From: JAIQET01 sp035542575
GTDB lineage: Bacteria > Acidobacteriota > Terriglobia > Terriglobales > Acidobacteriaceae
Assembly: GCA_035542575.1 (NCBI GenBank)
Contig: DATKLE010000015.1
Span: forward strand, 1-25,526
DNA length: 25,526 bases
Direction of reading: 5' to 3'
In this document: positions 15,018 to 22,757 of the stretch, piece by piece
Position numbering within the stretch: position 1 is the stretch's first letter
Layout of the letters: the number at the start of each line of letters is the position of its first letter
The notes under the pieces: model-generated
The model's input: the letters and a program-made list of their open reading frames with translations, nothing else
Databases searched by the model: none
What the model was told of the DNA's origin: nothing
Made by a program: the position numbers and the translations under genes

Positions 15018-15764
15018 CTACTCCTGTCCAGCACAACCCTGCTGGCAAGAGCACGGCTTGGCTTGCACGGGAACCTCCGCCAGCACCAGACGAATCTCCA
15101 GCGCACACTGTTCTTCGCTGTTGTTCACCACCAGGCTGCCACCCGCGGCTTGGAGGGCGCTGCGCGCGATGGCGAGCGCGAGCCTGCGTTGTACGCGTTC
15201 GCCGTGCGCTTCCACTGGATCCGCGGAGACAGCATCCCGGACGCGAGATACGTCCTTTGGTGCGGTCGCGATGCTCAGCAGAGCAGCGCGCTCGTGCGTC
15301 CGCAGATCAAACTTGACGGTTGCGCCCGCGGGCGCGACATGCAGCACATATTCCAGCAGGCGGAACAAGGCCTGCCGCAGCCGCTGCGGCTCAAAACGCA
15401 CCCGGCAAGGGAGCAGGTCCCGGGCAAGCAGCGTGATCTCCGCCGCGTCTGCTGCCGGAGACCAATCCAGCAAAGCTTCCCGCAGCACTCGGTCGAGCGG
15501 CACCGCCTGGAGGTCGTCCCCGGGATCGTCGGCTTCCAGCAACTCCCGGATGCCGGCGGTGAGCCGGGCGACGCTTTCGGCTTGCAACAGAGCGGCTTCC
15601 ATCGTGTGGCTGCACGATTGCTCGCGGTGCGGCTGCTGCAGCCCGAGTTCCAGGGCGCAGCGCAACGTGGTGAGGGGTTGGTTCAGGGCGTGAAACAATT
15701 CGGAGAGTAACTCCCGCCGCTCCCTACTGGCTGCAACCTCACGCTCAAGGGTGCGCGAGTTCAT
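15018..15764 (-). CDS. Degenerate histidine-kinase-like protein, Cys-rich tail
   Basis: A 248-residue soluble protein. The dimerisation helix keeps a histidine in SELFHALNQPLTTLRCALELGL (H25), as in a kinase H box. The ATPase-like half is recognisable by its layout but has lost key residues: RLRQALFRLLEYVLHV replaces the N box (no catalytic Asn), no DxGxG G1 box is present, and LALAIARSALQAAGGSL stands where GLGLAI is expected. It therefore probably cannot bind ATP and may act as a phosphotransfer protein or dimerisation partner, like ChpT-type proteins. The C-terminus is AKPCSCQQGCAGQE, with three cysteines. It starts in an ATGA overlap with the OmpR regulator, so the two are made together. 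Confidence 0.8.
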   Translation of the reverse strand: MNSRTLEREVAASRERRELLSELFHALNQPLTTLRCALELGLQQPHREQSCSHTMEAALLQAESVARLTAGIRELLEADDPGDDLQAVPLDRVLREALLDWSPAADAAEITLLARDLLPCRVRFEPQRLRQALFRLLEYVLHVAPAGATVKFDLRTHERAALLSIATAPKDVSRVRDAVSADPVEAHGERVQRRLALAIARSALQAAGGSLVVNNSEEQCALEIRLVLAEVPVQAKPCSCQQGCAGQE

Positions 15765-16447
15765 TCCCGCGCCTCCGAACGCGTGCTTAATTCGTAGCCC
15801 ACGCCCCGGATGGTGTGAATCAGCCGCCTATTCGCCCCGTCGTCGATTTTCCGCCGCAAGTAGTTGATGTACACGTCCACCACGTTCGTGCAGGTGTCAA
15901 ACGACAGGTTCCATACGTGCTCGATGATCATGGCGCGCGTGATCCGCCGCCCGGCATTGCGCATAAGATACTCGAGCAGGGCAAATTCCTTGGAGGTCAG
16001 CTCAATGCGCCGCCCGGCGCGTTCTACGCGCCGCTCGACCCGATCGAGTTTCAGATCATCCACTGCCAGCACCGACTCGGCGGGCAAGTGGCAGCGCCGC
16101 AACAACGCCCGGATGCGCGCCGACAGCTCCGAAAAGGAAAAAGGCTTGACCAGATAGTCATCCGCCTCCAGGTCGAGACATTGCACCCGGTCCTCCACCC
16201 GGCTGCGTGCGGTCAGAACTAGGATAGGAATGCTGGGCTTGCGGGTGCGCACGTGGCGCAGAATCGAGACTCCATCCAGCCGCGGCAAGGTCAGGTCCAG
16301 CACGACCAGGTCGTAGTCGAATTCCTCCGCCATGGCCCGGGCCTGTTCTCCGTCGGCAGAGGCGTCCACGGCATAGTGTTCAGCTTCCAGGCCCTTTCGC
16401 ACGAAACTGGCGAGGGCGGGGTCATCTTCAGCGATCAGAATGCGCAT
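15761..16447 (-). CDS. OmpR/PhoB-family response regulator
   Basis: A 228-residue two-domain regulator. The receiver (1-115) has E7/D8/D9, phosphoacceptor D51 (LVVLDLTLPRLDG), T79 and K101 (DDYLVKPFSFSEL). A winged helix (130-225) has ELTSKEFALLEYLMRNAGRRITRAMIIEHVWN and VDVYINYLRRKIDDG, the OmpR-type recognition helix and wing. The closest styles are CusR/MprA-type regulators. The open frame extends to 16582, but the receiver starts at the ATG at 16447, which has GAGG about a dozen bases upstream. The kinase expected next to it is replaced by the degenerate kinase-like gene, so its phosphodonor is unknown. It is divergent from the GGDEF gene. Confidence 0.93.
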   Translation of the reverse strand: MRILIAEDDPALASFVRKGLEAEHYAVDASADGEQARAMAEEFDYDLVVLDLTLPRLDGVSILRHVRTRKPSIPILVLTARSRVEDRVQCLDLEADDYLVKPFSFSELSARIRALLRRCHLPAESVLAVDDLKLDRVERRVERAGRRIELTSKEFALLEYLMRNAGRRITRAMIIEHVWNLSFDTCTNVVDVYINYLRRKIDDGANRRLIHTIRGVGYELSTRSEARE

Positions 16448-16476
16448 GAGTAAGGTGCCTCTAATGTGACATTCCG

Positions 16477-16504
16477 ATTCTAGGCGGGGCTTGCGAGAGG
16501 ACAA
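16477..16504 (-). promoter_or_regulatory. Candidate sigma-70-type promoter for the OmpR/kinase-like operon
   Basis: On the minus strand TTGTCC (16504-16499) and TAGAAT (16482-16477) are separated by 16 bases, matching TTGACA and TATAAT at four and five positions. Transcription would start about 25-30 bases ahead of the ATG at 16447. It lies in the 201-base divergent gap with the GGDEF gene. Confidence 0.4.
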
Positions 16505-16605
16505 GAGATTGCGGCCTGCACGAAGGTCTCCCCTTCCGAAAAAGGCACTCCCTGCAAGATTGGGACGAACCTCTGCCGCCACTCACGCCGGTTTGCCACG
16601 CCGGG

Positions 16606-16632
16606 GATAATTGCTCAGCGCCGAGGCTCGGC
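16606..16632 (+). promoter_or_regulatory. -10-like box and palindrome upstream of the GGDEF gene
   Basis: GATAAT at 16606-16611 could be a -10 element, though no matching -35 is seen at the usual distance. It is followed by a perfect 13-base palindrome, GCCGAG-G-CTCGGC (16620-16632), just ahead of the ribosome binding site GAGAGGG. The palindrome could be an operator or could fold in the mRNA leader. Confidence 0.3.
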
Positions 16633-16648
16633 TTGGCGAGAGGGCCGC

Positions 16649-17965
16649 GTGGATCTGTGGAGAGAGGGAACACTAAAGTCTCTGTTGCTGCCGGGAGGTG
16701 TGCTGCTGCTGCTCGCGGTGGCGCTCCTCCAGGGCGGAATCGTGCCGCTCTCCGCTCCCGCCCTTGATTTCTACTATTACGCCGCCTTTGCTGCCGGGAT
16801 TGTGCTGGCCTGGCGCTTTCACTCCAGCCGCGTCCTGTTTGCGCTGGTCTTTCTGCTTCTGGCGGATCGCGCGCTAGAGTTCTTCTCGGCTGGCCGGGCC
16901 ATTTCCACCGGTCCGGGCCGCATCGCATTGGAAGCGATCGCGATTCTTCTGCCCGTCAACTTCATTCTTCTTTCTCTCATTCGCGAGCGCGGTTTGGGCC
17001 TGTCGGCGATCACCTCGCGCCTGGGAATCTTGTTTGCCGAGTCCGTGTTGGTCGCGATCATTTGCCGCCCCGGCCAGGTTCATGGTCCGGCTTTGTTCCA
17101 TTACGCCTTCCTGGATCGCCAACTCGTGAAGTGGACTAGCCTCCCCCAGCCTGCATTGCTGGCCTTCGCCGTGGCCTGCGCCATTCTGCTCTTCCGATTC
17201 CTGCTTTACCGCAAGCCGGTGGAGAGTGGGCTGCTGTGGTCGCTGGTGGCTGTATTTCTAGGACTGCAAGCCGGCGGCGCGGGACGAATCCCCGGCGCAT
17301 ATCTGGCCACCGGCGGGCTGATTCTGCTCAGCTCGATCATCGAGACTTCGTATGTCCTGGCTTATCACGACGAACTGACTGGATTACCCTCCCGGCGCGC
17401 CTTCAATGACGCGCTGCTGCGCCTGGAAGCAGCGTATGCAGTTGCCGCCGTCGACATCGACCATTTCAAGTCCTTTAACGATACCTACGGCCACGACACC
17501 GGCGACCAGGTGCTACGCATGGTGGCGGGCCGGCTGGCGCGGGTGAGCGGCGGAGGCAAGGCCTTTCGCGTGGGCGGTGAAGAATTTGCGATTTTGTTTC
17601 CGGGAAAATCAGTAAAAGAGGTAGTGGAACACCTGGACCTCTTGCGGGCTCTGATTCAAACCACAACCTTTCGCGTGCGCGGAGCGGAAGAGCGGCGCGC
17701 CGTCGCCCGTGGCCCGGACCGCAGAGCTGCGGCTGGCGCGAAACGTGCCCGCCGGACCCCGTCGCCCAGCCCTGCTGGCGAATTGTCGGTGACTGTCAGT
17801 ATCGGAGTGGCCGAGCCCACGTCCCGGTTACGCGAAGTCGAGCAGGTTGTGCAGGCCGCCGACAAGGCGCTATACCGCGCCAAGCAAAACGGCCGCAACC
17901 GGGTGGAGACCGCCGCTGCCGCCTCCCGTCCGCGCAGTTCTCGCCTCAAACGCAGCATCGCCTGA
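16649..17965 (+). CDS. Membrane GGDEF protein, probable diguanylate cyclase
   Basis: A 438-residue protein. The first about 240 residues form seven or eight hydrophobic segments, a membrane sensor of no recognised class. Then comes a GGDEF domain (about 245-425) that would make cyclic di-GMP from two GTP: DELTGLPSRRAFNDALL, AAVDIDHFKSFNDTYGHDTGDQVL and the active-site GGEEF at about residues 309-313. No RxxD inhibitory site precedes it. Between RVRGAEER and LSVTVSIGVAEP, before the last beta strand, a 30-40-residue Arg/Ala/Pro-rich insert is present, longer than the usual loop. The start is GTG at 16649, with GAGAGGG upstream. It is divergent from the two-component genes and may feed the PilZ-like protein at the far end of the flagellar cluster. 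Confidence 0.92.
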   Translation: MDLWREGTLKSLLLPGGVLLLLAVALLQGGIVPLSAPALDFYYYAAFAAGIVLAWRFHSSRVLFALVFLLLADRALEFFSAGRAISTGPGRIALEAIAILLPVNFILLSLIRERGLGLSAITSRLGILFAESVLVAIICRPGQVHGPALFHYAFLDRQLVKWTSLPQPALLAFAVACAILLFRFLLYRKPVESGLLWSLVAVFLGLQAGGAGRIPGAYLATGGLILLSSIIETSYVLAYHDELTGLPSRRAFNDALLRLEAAYAVAAVDIDHFKSFNDTYGHDTGDQVLRMVAGRLARVSGGGKAFRVGGEEFAILFPGKSVKEVVEHLDLLRALIQTTTFRVRGAEERRAVARGPDRRAAAGAKRARRTPSPSPAGELSVTVSIGVAEPTSRLREVEQVVQAADKALYRAKQNGRNRVETAAAASRPRSSRLKRSIA

Positions 17966-18114
17966 GGGCTTTCCGCGCATTGTGAATTCCGTATGCAACT
18001 CAGCCAGGTGGGATGTGTTGTATCCTGTTCGGGCCCGAATCCGTTTACCAGGCGAGGGCCCAGGCTCAGCGAGGTGGTGTGTCTGGCGGCTGTTTCCCCG
18101 GGAGGCTCGGACTG
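17966..18114 (+). promoter_or_regulatory. Intergenic leader with a palindrome
   Basis: This gap, between the GGDEF and beta-propeller genes, holds the perfect 12-base palindrome TTCGGGCCCGAA (18028-18039) and the ribosome binding site GGGAGG (18100-18105) of the next gene. I find no convincing -35/-10 pair and no terminator for the GGDEF gene. Confidence 0.3.
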
Positions 18115-19206
18115 ATGCGAAGCCAAGCAATCTTCTTACTATTGATGCTGCTCGCCGCAGGGATTTTGACCGGTTGTGGCGGCAGTGGCGGTGGAGGCGG
18201 TTCAAGCCACGCCGCCTACGTGACCGTGCCGCAGGACAACCAGGTGATTGGCTTCCACGTCAATGACAAGTCCGGCAAACTGAACACAATCACTGGATCA
18301 CCGTTTCCCGCAGGCAGTTCGCCGGCCGCGGTCTGCGTGCATCCTTCCAACCAGTTTGCCTACGTCGCCAACCAAGGCGAGAGGACTGTTTCGCTGTTCA
18401 CGATCGATTCCAGTGGCGCCCTCGCCGAGGTGATGCCCCGGAACAGCACCGGGTTGAATCCCACCGCCGTGGCCACCGATCCCGCGGGCGCCTTTTTGTT
18501 TGTCGCAAACCAGGGGGCCGACACCATCTCCGTGTTCGCCATAAGTTCCTCCAACGGCGCTTTGTCGGAGATCGCCAGCTCACCGTTTAAAGCGGGCTTT
18601 GCTCCCAGCAGGCTGGCGGTCTCGCCGTCCGGAAACTTCCTCTATGTTTCCAACCAAAATTCACTTTCCATCTCTATTTTTGCCATTGCGCCGGGCACCG
18701 GAACTCTGACCGAAACCCCCAGCTCACCGGTTATTCTGACCTCCGCTCCGCTTGCCATGGTTATCGCTCCTTCCGGGCAGTACCTCTATGTCACCTTGCC
18801 GTCGGCCAACGGCTTTACCGGATTCGCGATTGATGCTAATTCCGGGGCCCTGACTTCCATCACCCCAACGCCATTCACGGCCGGTACCAGTCCCAGCGCA
18901 GTGGCGGTAGACCCCACCGGCCAATTCCTGTACGTTGCCAACAACGGCTCCAACAATGTTTTTGTCTACACTCTGGATGCCACAACCGGCCTCGCTACCC
19001 AGGACACGACATTAACCGTGTCCGCCGGTACCGGTCCGGTATTCCTCGCCATGCACCCCTCCGGGCAGTTTCTTTATGTCGGAAATCAGGGTTCCAAGAA
19101 CATTTCCGCCTTTATGCGGAACATGACGACCGGCAAACTCACCGTGATTTCGGATTCACCTTTCAGCACCACCAATGCTCCTTCGTCAATGTTCATCACC
19201 CAGTGA
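18115..19206 (+). CDS. Beta-propeller lipoprotein, lactonase/YncE-like
   Basis: A 363-residue secreted lipoprotein. Residues 1-20 form a lipoprotein signal (hydrophobic stretch ending LTGC, Cys at about 20), followed by a flexible Gly/Ser linker (GGSGGGGGSS). The rest consists of repeating blades with the pattern DPxGxFLYVANxGxxxxSxFxI and SPFxxGxxPxxxAVxPSG, as in 6-phosphogluconolactonase (Pgl)/YncE-like seven-bladed propellers. Such lipoproteins are common in multiple copies in Acidobacteriota, and enzymatic activity is unproven; most are annotated only by fold. The ATG at 18115, nine bases after GGGAGG, begins the signal peptide; the frame is open further upstream without support. The TonB receptor gene follows. 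Confidence 0.88.
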   Translation: MRSQAIFLLLMLLAAGILTGCGGSGGGGGSSHAAYVTVPQDNQVIGFHVNDKSGKLNTITGSPFPAGSSPAAVCVHPSNQFAYVANQGERTVSLFTIDSSGALAEVMPRNSTGLNPTAVATDPAGAFLFVANQGADTISVFAISSSNGALSEIASSPFKAGFAPSRLAVSPSGNFLYVSNQNSLSISIFAIAPGTGTLTETPSSPVILTSAPLAMVIAPSGQYLYVTLPSANGFTGFAIDANSGALTSITPTPFTAGTSPSAVAVDPTGQFLYVANNGSNNVFVYTLDATTGLATQDTTLTVSAGTGPVFLAMHPSGQFLYVGNQGSKNISAFMRNMTTGKLTVISDSPFSTTNAPSSMFITQ

Positions 19207-19465
19207 ATGCGTTCGTCCGCAACACCGGTGGGATGGTTTCCAGGTTCCCACTCGAGCCCGGCTGATGTGCGGTTTTTGCACCAGTAACGTTAGTAACTCA
19301 GCGCCGAACGCCTACCGAGCTTGGCGGGATTGGTGTGCTAACCTGTCAACACTAACCGCGTGGGAGAGGTGTCCGGGTGGTCGGAGGCGACGGGTCGTGA
19401 GTGGCGCTTCGGTCAACCGGTATTCTGTGCGACTGCCTGAAGAGCCTGCTTACCAGAGAAGTCGG
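19207..19465 (+). other. Leader region of the TonB-dependent receptor gene
   Basis: No gene is recognised. The region contains GTAAC repeats around 19275-19290 (AGTAACGTTAGTAACT) and a 31-base stretch at 19363-19393 resembling the 5' end of a serine tRNA. The reading frame of the receiver gene downstream is open across most of this gap but shows no protein-like features. Confidence 0.4.
19363..19393 (+). pseudogene. tRNA-Ser-like 5' fragment
   Basis: GGAGAGGTGTCCGGGTGG and the following GAGGCGACGG line up with the acceptor arm, D arm and start of the anticodon arm of bacterial serine tRNAs, and match 24 of 31 positions of the intact tRNA-Ser(GCT) at 25276. The match stops at the anticodon stem: no anticodon loop, variable arm, T loop (GTTCGAAT) or pairing CTCTCC follows within 100 bases. 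It is either a broken tRNA remnant or a mimic in the mRNA leader. Confidence 0.45.
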
Positions 19466-21799
19466 ATGCTGCGGATTGGGCTATGGGTGTTCCTGCTGGC
19501 GTTCTCGATCGGTCTGTTCGGTCAGAGCAATGCGGGCGAGCTGCGACTGAAGGTGAATGATCCGGCCGGGCTGGGCTTGAAGAGCACAGTCGAGCTGGCG
19601 AGTGAAGCCAGCCAGTTTCACAAGAGCTTTACTACCGATGACGCCGGCGCTCTGGTGGTGAAGAACCTTCCCTTCGGGCTGTATTACCTGGAGATTCAGC
19701 ACGAGGGATTCGCCAAACTTTCCGATAGTCTGGAAATTCGCTCCACGATTCCCGCAGAACGCCACTTCACGCTCAGCATCTCCACGCTGAACACCTCGGT
19801 GACCGTCAACGATAGCAGCACGTTGATTGATCCGCACCAGACGGGCACCATTAACCGCATCGGATCGGACTTGATTCAGAGCCGCCTGACCTCTCTGCCC
19901 GGGCGTTCTTTGCAGGAGCTGGTCAATTCCCAGCCGGGGTGGTTTTACGAAGGCAACGCGGTGCTGCATCCCCGGGGCGCGGAATACCAGACCCAGTTTG
20001 TAGTGGACGGAATCCCGCTGACCGACAATCGCTCCCCCAGTTTCGGCTCCGAGATCGAAGCGGCCAGCGTGCAGTCGGTAAGCATTTATACGGCGGGAAT
20101 TCCGGCGGAATACGGAAGGAAGATGGGCGGCGTGGTGGAAGTCAACACTACCCGCAATTCTCAAGCCGGTCTGCACGGCCAGCTCGATCTGTTCGGAGGC
20201 AGCTTCCGTACTGCCAGCGCCTCGGGCGCCCTGCAGTACGGGTGGGGGAAGAACATTCTGGAGACGAGTGCCAGTGGTGGCATGACGGACCACTACCTGA
20301 ATCCTCCCGTCCTGCAGAACTACACCAACAGCGGAACCACCGGGGACTTTGCCGTGCACTACGGGCGCGATCTGACGGAGCGGGACCGCATCAGCCTGAC
20401 CATACGCCACGAACTATCCCGCTTCCTGCTCCCGAACGAACTGATTCAGCAGTCAGCCGGGCAGCGGCAAGACCGTGACATTCTTGAAACCATGGGGGTC
20501 GTGTCTTACCAGCATGTCTTCTCCCCCAACGTGCTGGGCGATTTTCGTGGCATGATCCGGGATGACTCGCAAGGGCTGCGGTCGAACGCCCTCTCGACGC
20601 CGATCATCGCATCGCAAGACAACGGTTTCCGGGACGGGTATTTCAAGGGCACCATTTCTGTTCATCATGGACGGCACGAGTGGAAAGCCGGCCTTGAATC
20701 GGACGCCGTTTTTCTTCGTGAAAGATTCAGTTACACCATTACCGACCCCACGCGATTCGATCCTGACACTCCCCTGCAGTTCGACTTCGCCGAAAAGCGT
20801 CCTGACCTGGAACAATCCGCCTTTGTGCAGGACCTGGTCCGGCTGGGCAACTGGACCCTCAGTGCGGGCCTGCGGTGGGACCACTACCAGCTGCTGCTGA
20901 ACCAGAATGCCGTTAGCCCACGCCTGGGAATCGCGCGCTATTTTCCGTCCGCGGGCCTGGTTGTACACGCTTCTTACGACCGCGTGTTCCAAACTCCGGA
21001 TTTTGAGAACATTCTGCTGTCGAGTTCGTCCGCGGTAGTTTCGCTCAGCTCCCAGATCCTGCGCCTGCCGGTTGCGCCTTCGCACGGCAATTACTACGAG
21101 ATCGGCATGAACAAAGGCGTTCTGCAAAAGGCCAGCCTGGCGGTGAATTATTACGACCGGAATATGGATAACTATGCCGATGACGACACCTTCCTGAACA
21201 CTTCTGTGGGTTTCCCCACCGCATTTCGCAGAGCCAGAATCTACGGGATTGAAAGCAAGCTGGAGCTTCCGCGTTGGCGGCATCTGTCCGGATTCATCAG
21301 TCACTCCTACATGGTGGGTTCGGCCTATCTGCCGGTGACGGGAGGTCTCTTCCTGGGAGATGAGGCCTCCAATGCGCTGAACAACCTGAGTGGGCGGGTG
21401 TGGGTGTCGTCGGAGGAGCGTCACACGGTGCGAACCCGGTTCATGTACCAGATCGTCTCACGGGCATGGGTGGGATTTGGTGGGGCCTACGGAACCGGGC
21501 TGCCGGTCGAGTTCAACGCTGCCAACCCGGCAGCTGCCGAGGCGCAGGCCATCGCGCAATATGGTCAAGCCATCGCCGATCGCGTTAATTTTGCCACTGG
21601 ACGGGTCAAACCTTCACTGTCACTGGATGCGTCCCTGGGATTGGAGCTGTGGAAAAAGGACAAGACGACGGTTCGGCTCCAGGCGGATGCGCAGAACCTC
21701 AACAACCGCATCAATCTTATCAATTTCGCTGGACTGTTCTCCGGTAACACAGTGGCTCCGCCGCGCATCTACATGCTGCGGCTGGACACGAGTTTCTAG
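19466..21799 (+). CDS. TonB-dependent outer-membrane receptor with carboxypeptidase-regulatory-like N-terminal domain
   Basis: A 777-residue protein. Signal peptide (1-23, LRIGLWVFLLAFSIGLFGQSNAG), a small Ig-like carboxypeptidase-regulatory domain (24-105, GELRLKVNDPAG to TLSIS), a plug domain (about 110-230, with FVVDGIPLTDNR and YTAGIPAEYGRKMGGVVEVNT) and a 22-strand-type beta barrel ending in a terminal Phe (IYMLRLDTSF), as needed for outer-membrane insertion. Such receptors take up large ligands such as glycans, siderophores or peptides with energy from TonB; the ligand is not evident. The ATG at 19466 begins the signal peptide; the frame is open to 19175, overlapping the previous gene, without support. 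The ribosome binding site is weak (AGAGAAG). Confidence 0.9.
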   Translation: MLRIGLWVFLLAFSIGLFGQSNAGELRLKVNDPAGLGLKSTVELASEASQFHKSFTTDDAGALVVKNLPFGLYYLEIQHEGFAKLSDSLEIRSTIPAERHFTLSISTLNTSVTVNDSSTLIDPHQTGTINRIGSDLIQSRLTSLPGRSLQELVNSQPGWFYEGNAVLHPRGAEYQTQFVVDGIPLTDNRSPSFGSEIEAASVQSVSIYTAGIPAEYGRKMGGVVEVNTTRNSQAGLHGQLDLFGGSFRTASASGALQYGWGKNILETSASGGMTDHYLNPPVLQNYTNSGTTGDFAVHYGRDLTERDRISLTIRHELSRFLLPNELIQQSAGQRQDRDILETMGVVSYQHVFSPNVLGDFRGMIRDDSQGLRSNALSTPIIASQDNGFRDGYFKGTISVHHGRHEWKAGLESDAVFLRERFSYTITDPTRFDPDTPLQFDFAEKRPDLEQSAFVQDLVRLGNWTLSAGLRWDHYQLLLNQNAVSPRLGIARYFPSAGLVVHASYDRVFQTPDFENILLSSSSAVVSLSSQILRLPVAPSHGNYYEIGMNKGVLQKASLAVNYYDRNMDNYADDDTFLNTSVGFPTAFRRARIYGIESKLELPRWRHLSGFISHSYMVGSAYLPVTGGLFLGDEASNALNNLSGRVWVSSEERHTVRTRFMYQIVSRAWVGFGGAYGTGLPVEFNAANPAAAEAQAIAQYGQAIADRVNFATGRVKPSLSLDASLGLELWKKDKTTVRLQADAQNLNNRINLINFAGLFSGNTVAPPRIYMLRLDTSF

Positions 21800-22015
21800 A
21801 AAGCGGCCCTAGTCCGGTTAACATCTACGCCAAATTGCCAGCCTGCGAGGTGCCAAGAGTTGCAGCAGCGCCGCCGATAGGTCGGCACATGCCTGACCAA
21901 CCGCGAGCGCAACGCGTGTAAGCCCTGCTGATGCACGGTGTTTGCCAATGGACACCGGCATGCAGGACAGACACCATGCCGATCTTGGAAGTCGGCTACT
22001 AGGTCAGAAGTCGTC
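21800..22015 (+). other. Gap between the receptor and LuxR-type genes
   Basis: 216 bases without a recognised gene. There is a weak dyad GGTGT ... ACACC near 21938-21957, and AGGTCAG lies about ten bases ahead of the LuxR-type start. I see no clear promoter or terminator. Confidence 0.3.
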
Positions 22016-22681
22016 ATGGCCGCAACCAGCACGATTGGTGTATTTCTCCTGGCGGAGAACCGCCTGCTGCGAGAAGCCCTCACCAAGATTCTCAGCAAGA
22101 GGAATGATGCCTGTGTGGTAGGGGCGGCGTCCCTGTCTCCGCAGGTGGTCGAACAGGTCTGCAACTCCTGCCCCGACATTCTGATCTCCGACTCGGCGGC
22201 GGCGACGCTGTCGGGCTTGGAGATCATTCCCGAGATTCGCAAAGTCATTCCTGCGATCAAAGTGATGATGATCGGCATGGACGACAGTCCGGAGACTTTT
22301 CTCCGGGCAGTGAAAGCAGGAGTGGTCGGCTACTTGCTTAAGGATGCTTCGGCAACGGAGGTGGCAGCCGCGGTGCGCGCCGTTACCCGCGGCGAGGCGG
22401 TCTGTCCCCCGGCTTTGTGTTTGAGATTATTCGAGTATGTCGCCCGGCGCTGGCTGGAGATGCCGGCGGTTCTGGTGGGCGATGACTCCGGATTTACTCG
22501 CCGCGAGCAGCAACTGGCACAAATGATCGGGCAGGGACTCACCAACAAGGAAATCGCCACAGAGTTGCATCTTTCCGAGCAAACGGTGAAAAACCACATC
22601 CACCGAATGTTGCGGAAAACGGGGATGCGGGACCGGTTGGCAGTGGCGGAAGTCTATCGCGCCGAGAGACTTCTGGCCTGA
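22016..22681 (+). CDS. LuxR/NarL-family response regulator, partly degenerate receiver
   Basis: A 221-residue protein. The receiver-like domain (5-125) keeps the acceptor Asp position (DILISDSAAATLSGLEIIPEIR) and Lys (YLLKDASATEVAAAVRAVTRGE), but the first acidic pair is Ala-Glu (VFLLAENRLLREAL) and the conserved Thr/Ser is Gly (MMIGMDD). The C-terminal LuxR helix-turn-helix is intact (FTRREQQLAQMIGQGLTNKEIATELHLSEQTVKNHIHRML, about 160-205). No histidine kinase lies beside it, so it is an orphan regulator, perhaps of the flanking receptor and transglutaminase-like genes. The ATG at 22016 begins the receiver; 26 upstream in-frame codons are not protein-like. Confidence 0.88.
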   Translation: MAATSTIGVFLLAENRLLREALTKILSKRNDACVVGAASLSPQVVEQVCNSCPDILISDSAAATLSGLEIIPEIRKVIPAIKVMMIGMDDSPETFLRAVKAGVVGYLLKDASATEVAAAVRAVTRGEAVCPPALCLRLFEYVARRWLEMPAVLVGDDSGFTRREQQLAQMIGQGLTNKEIATELHLSEQTVKNHIHRMLRKTGMRDRLAVAEVYRAERLLA

Positions 22682-22757
22682 CGTCGGCCGGACATAACGG
22701 TCTGCGTGCAACCTCGCCAGCATCAGGATTACTAACCATGGCAGTAAGCCGCTGCTC

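Noticed and set aside
19175..19465. N-terminal extension of the TonB receptor
   Set aside because: It would overlap the lipoprotein gene and put about 97 non-descript residues before a clear signal peptide.
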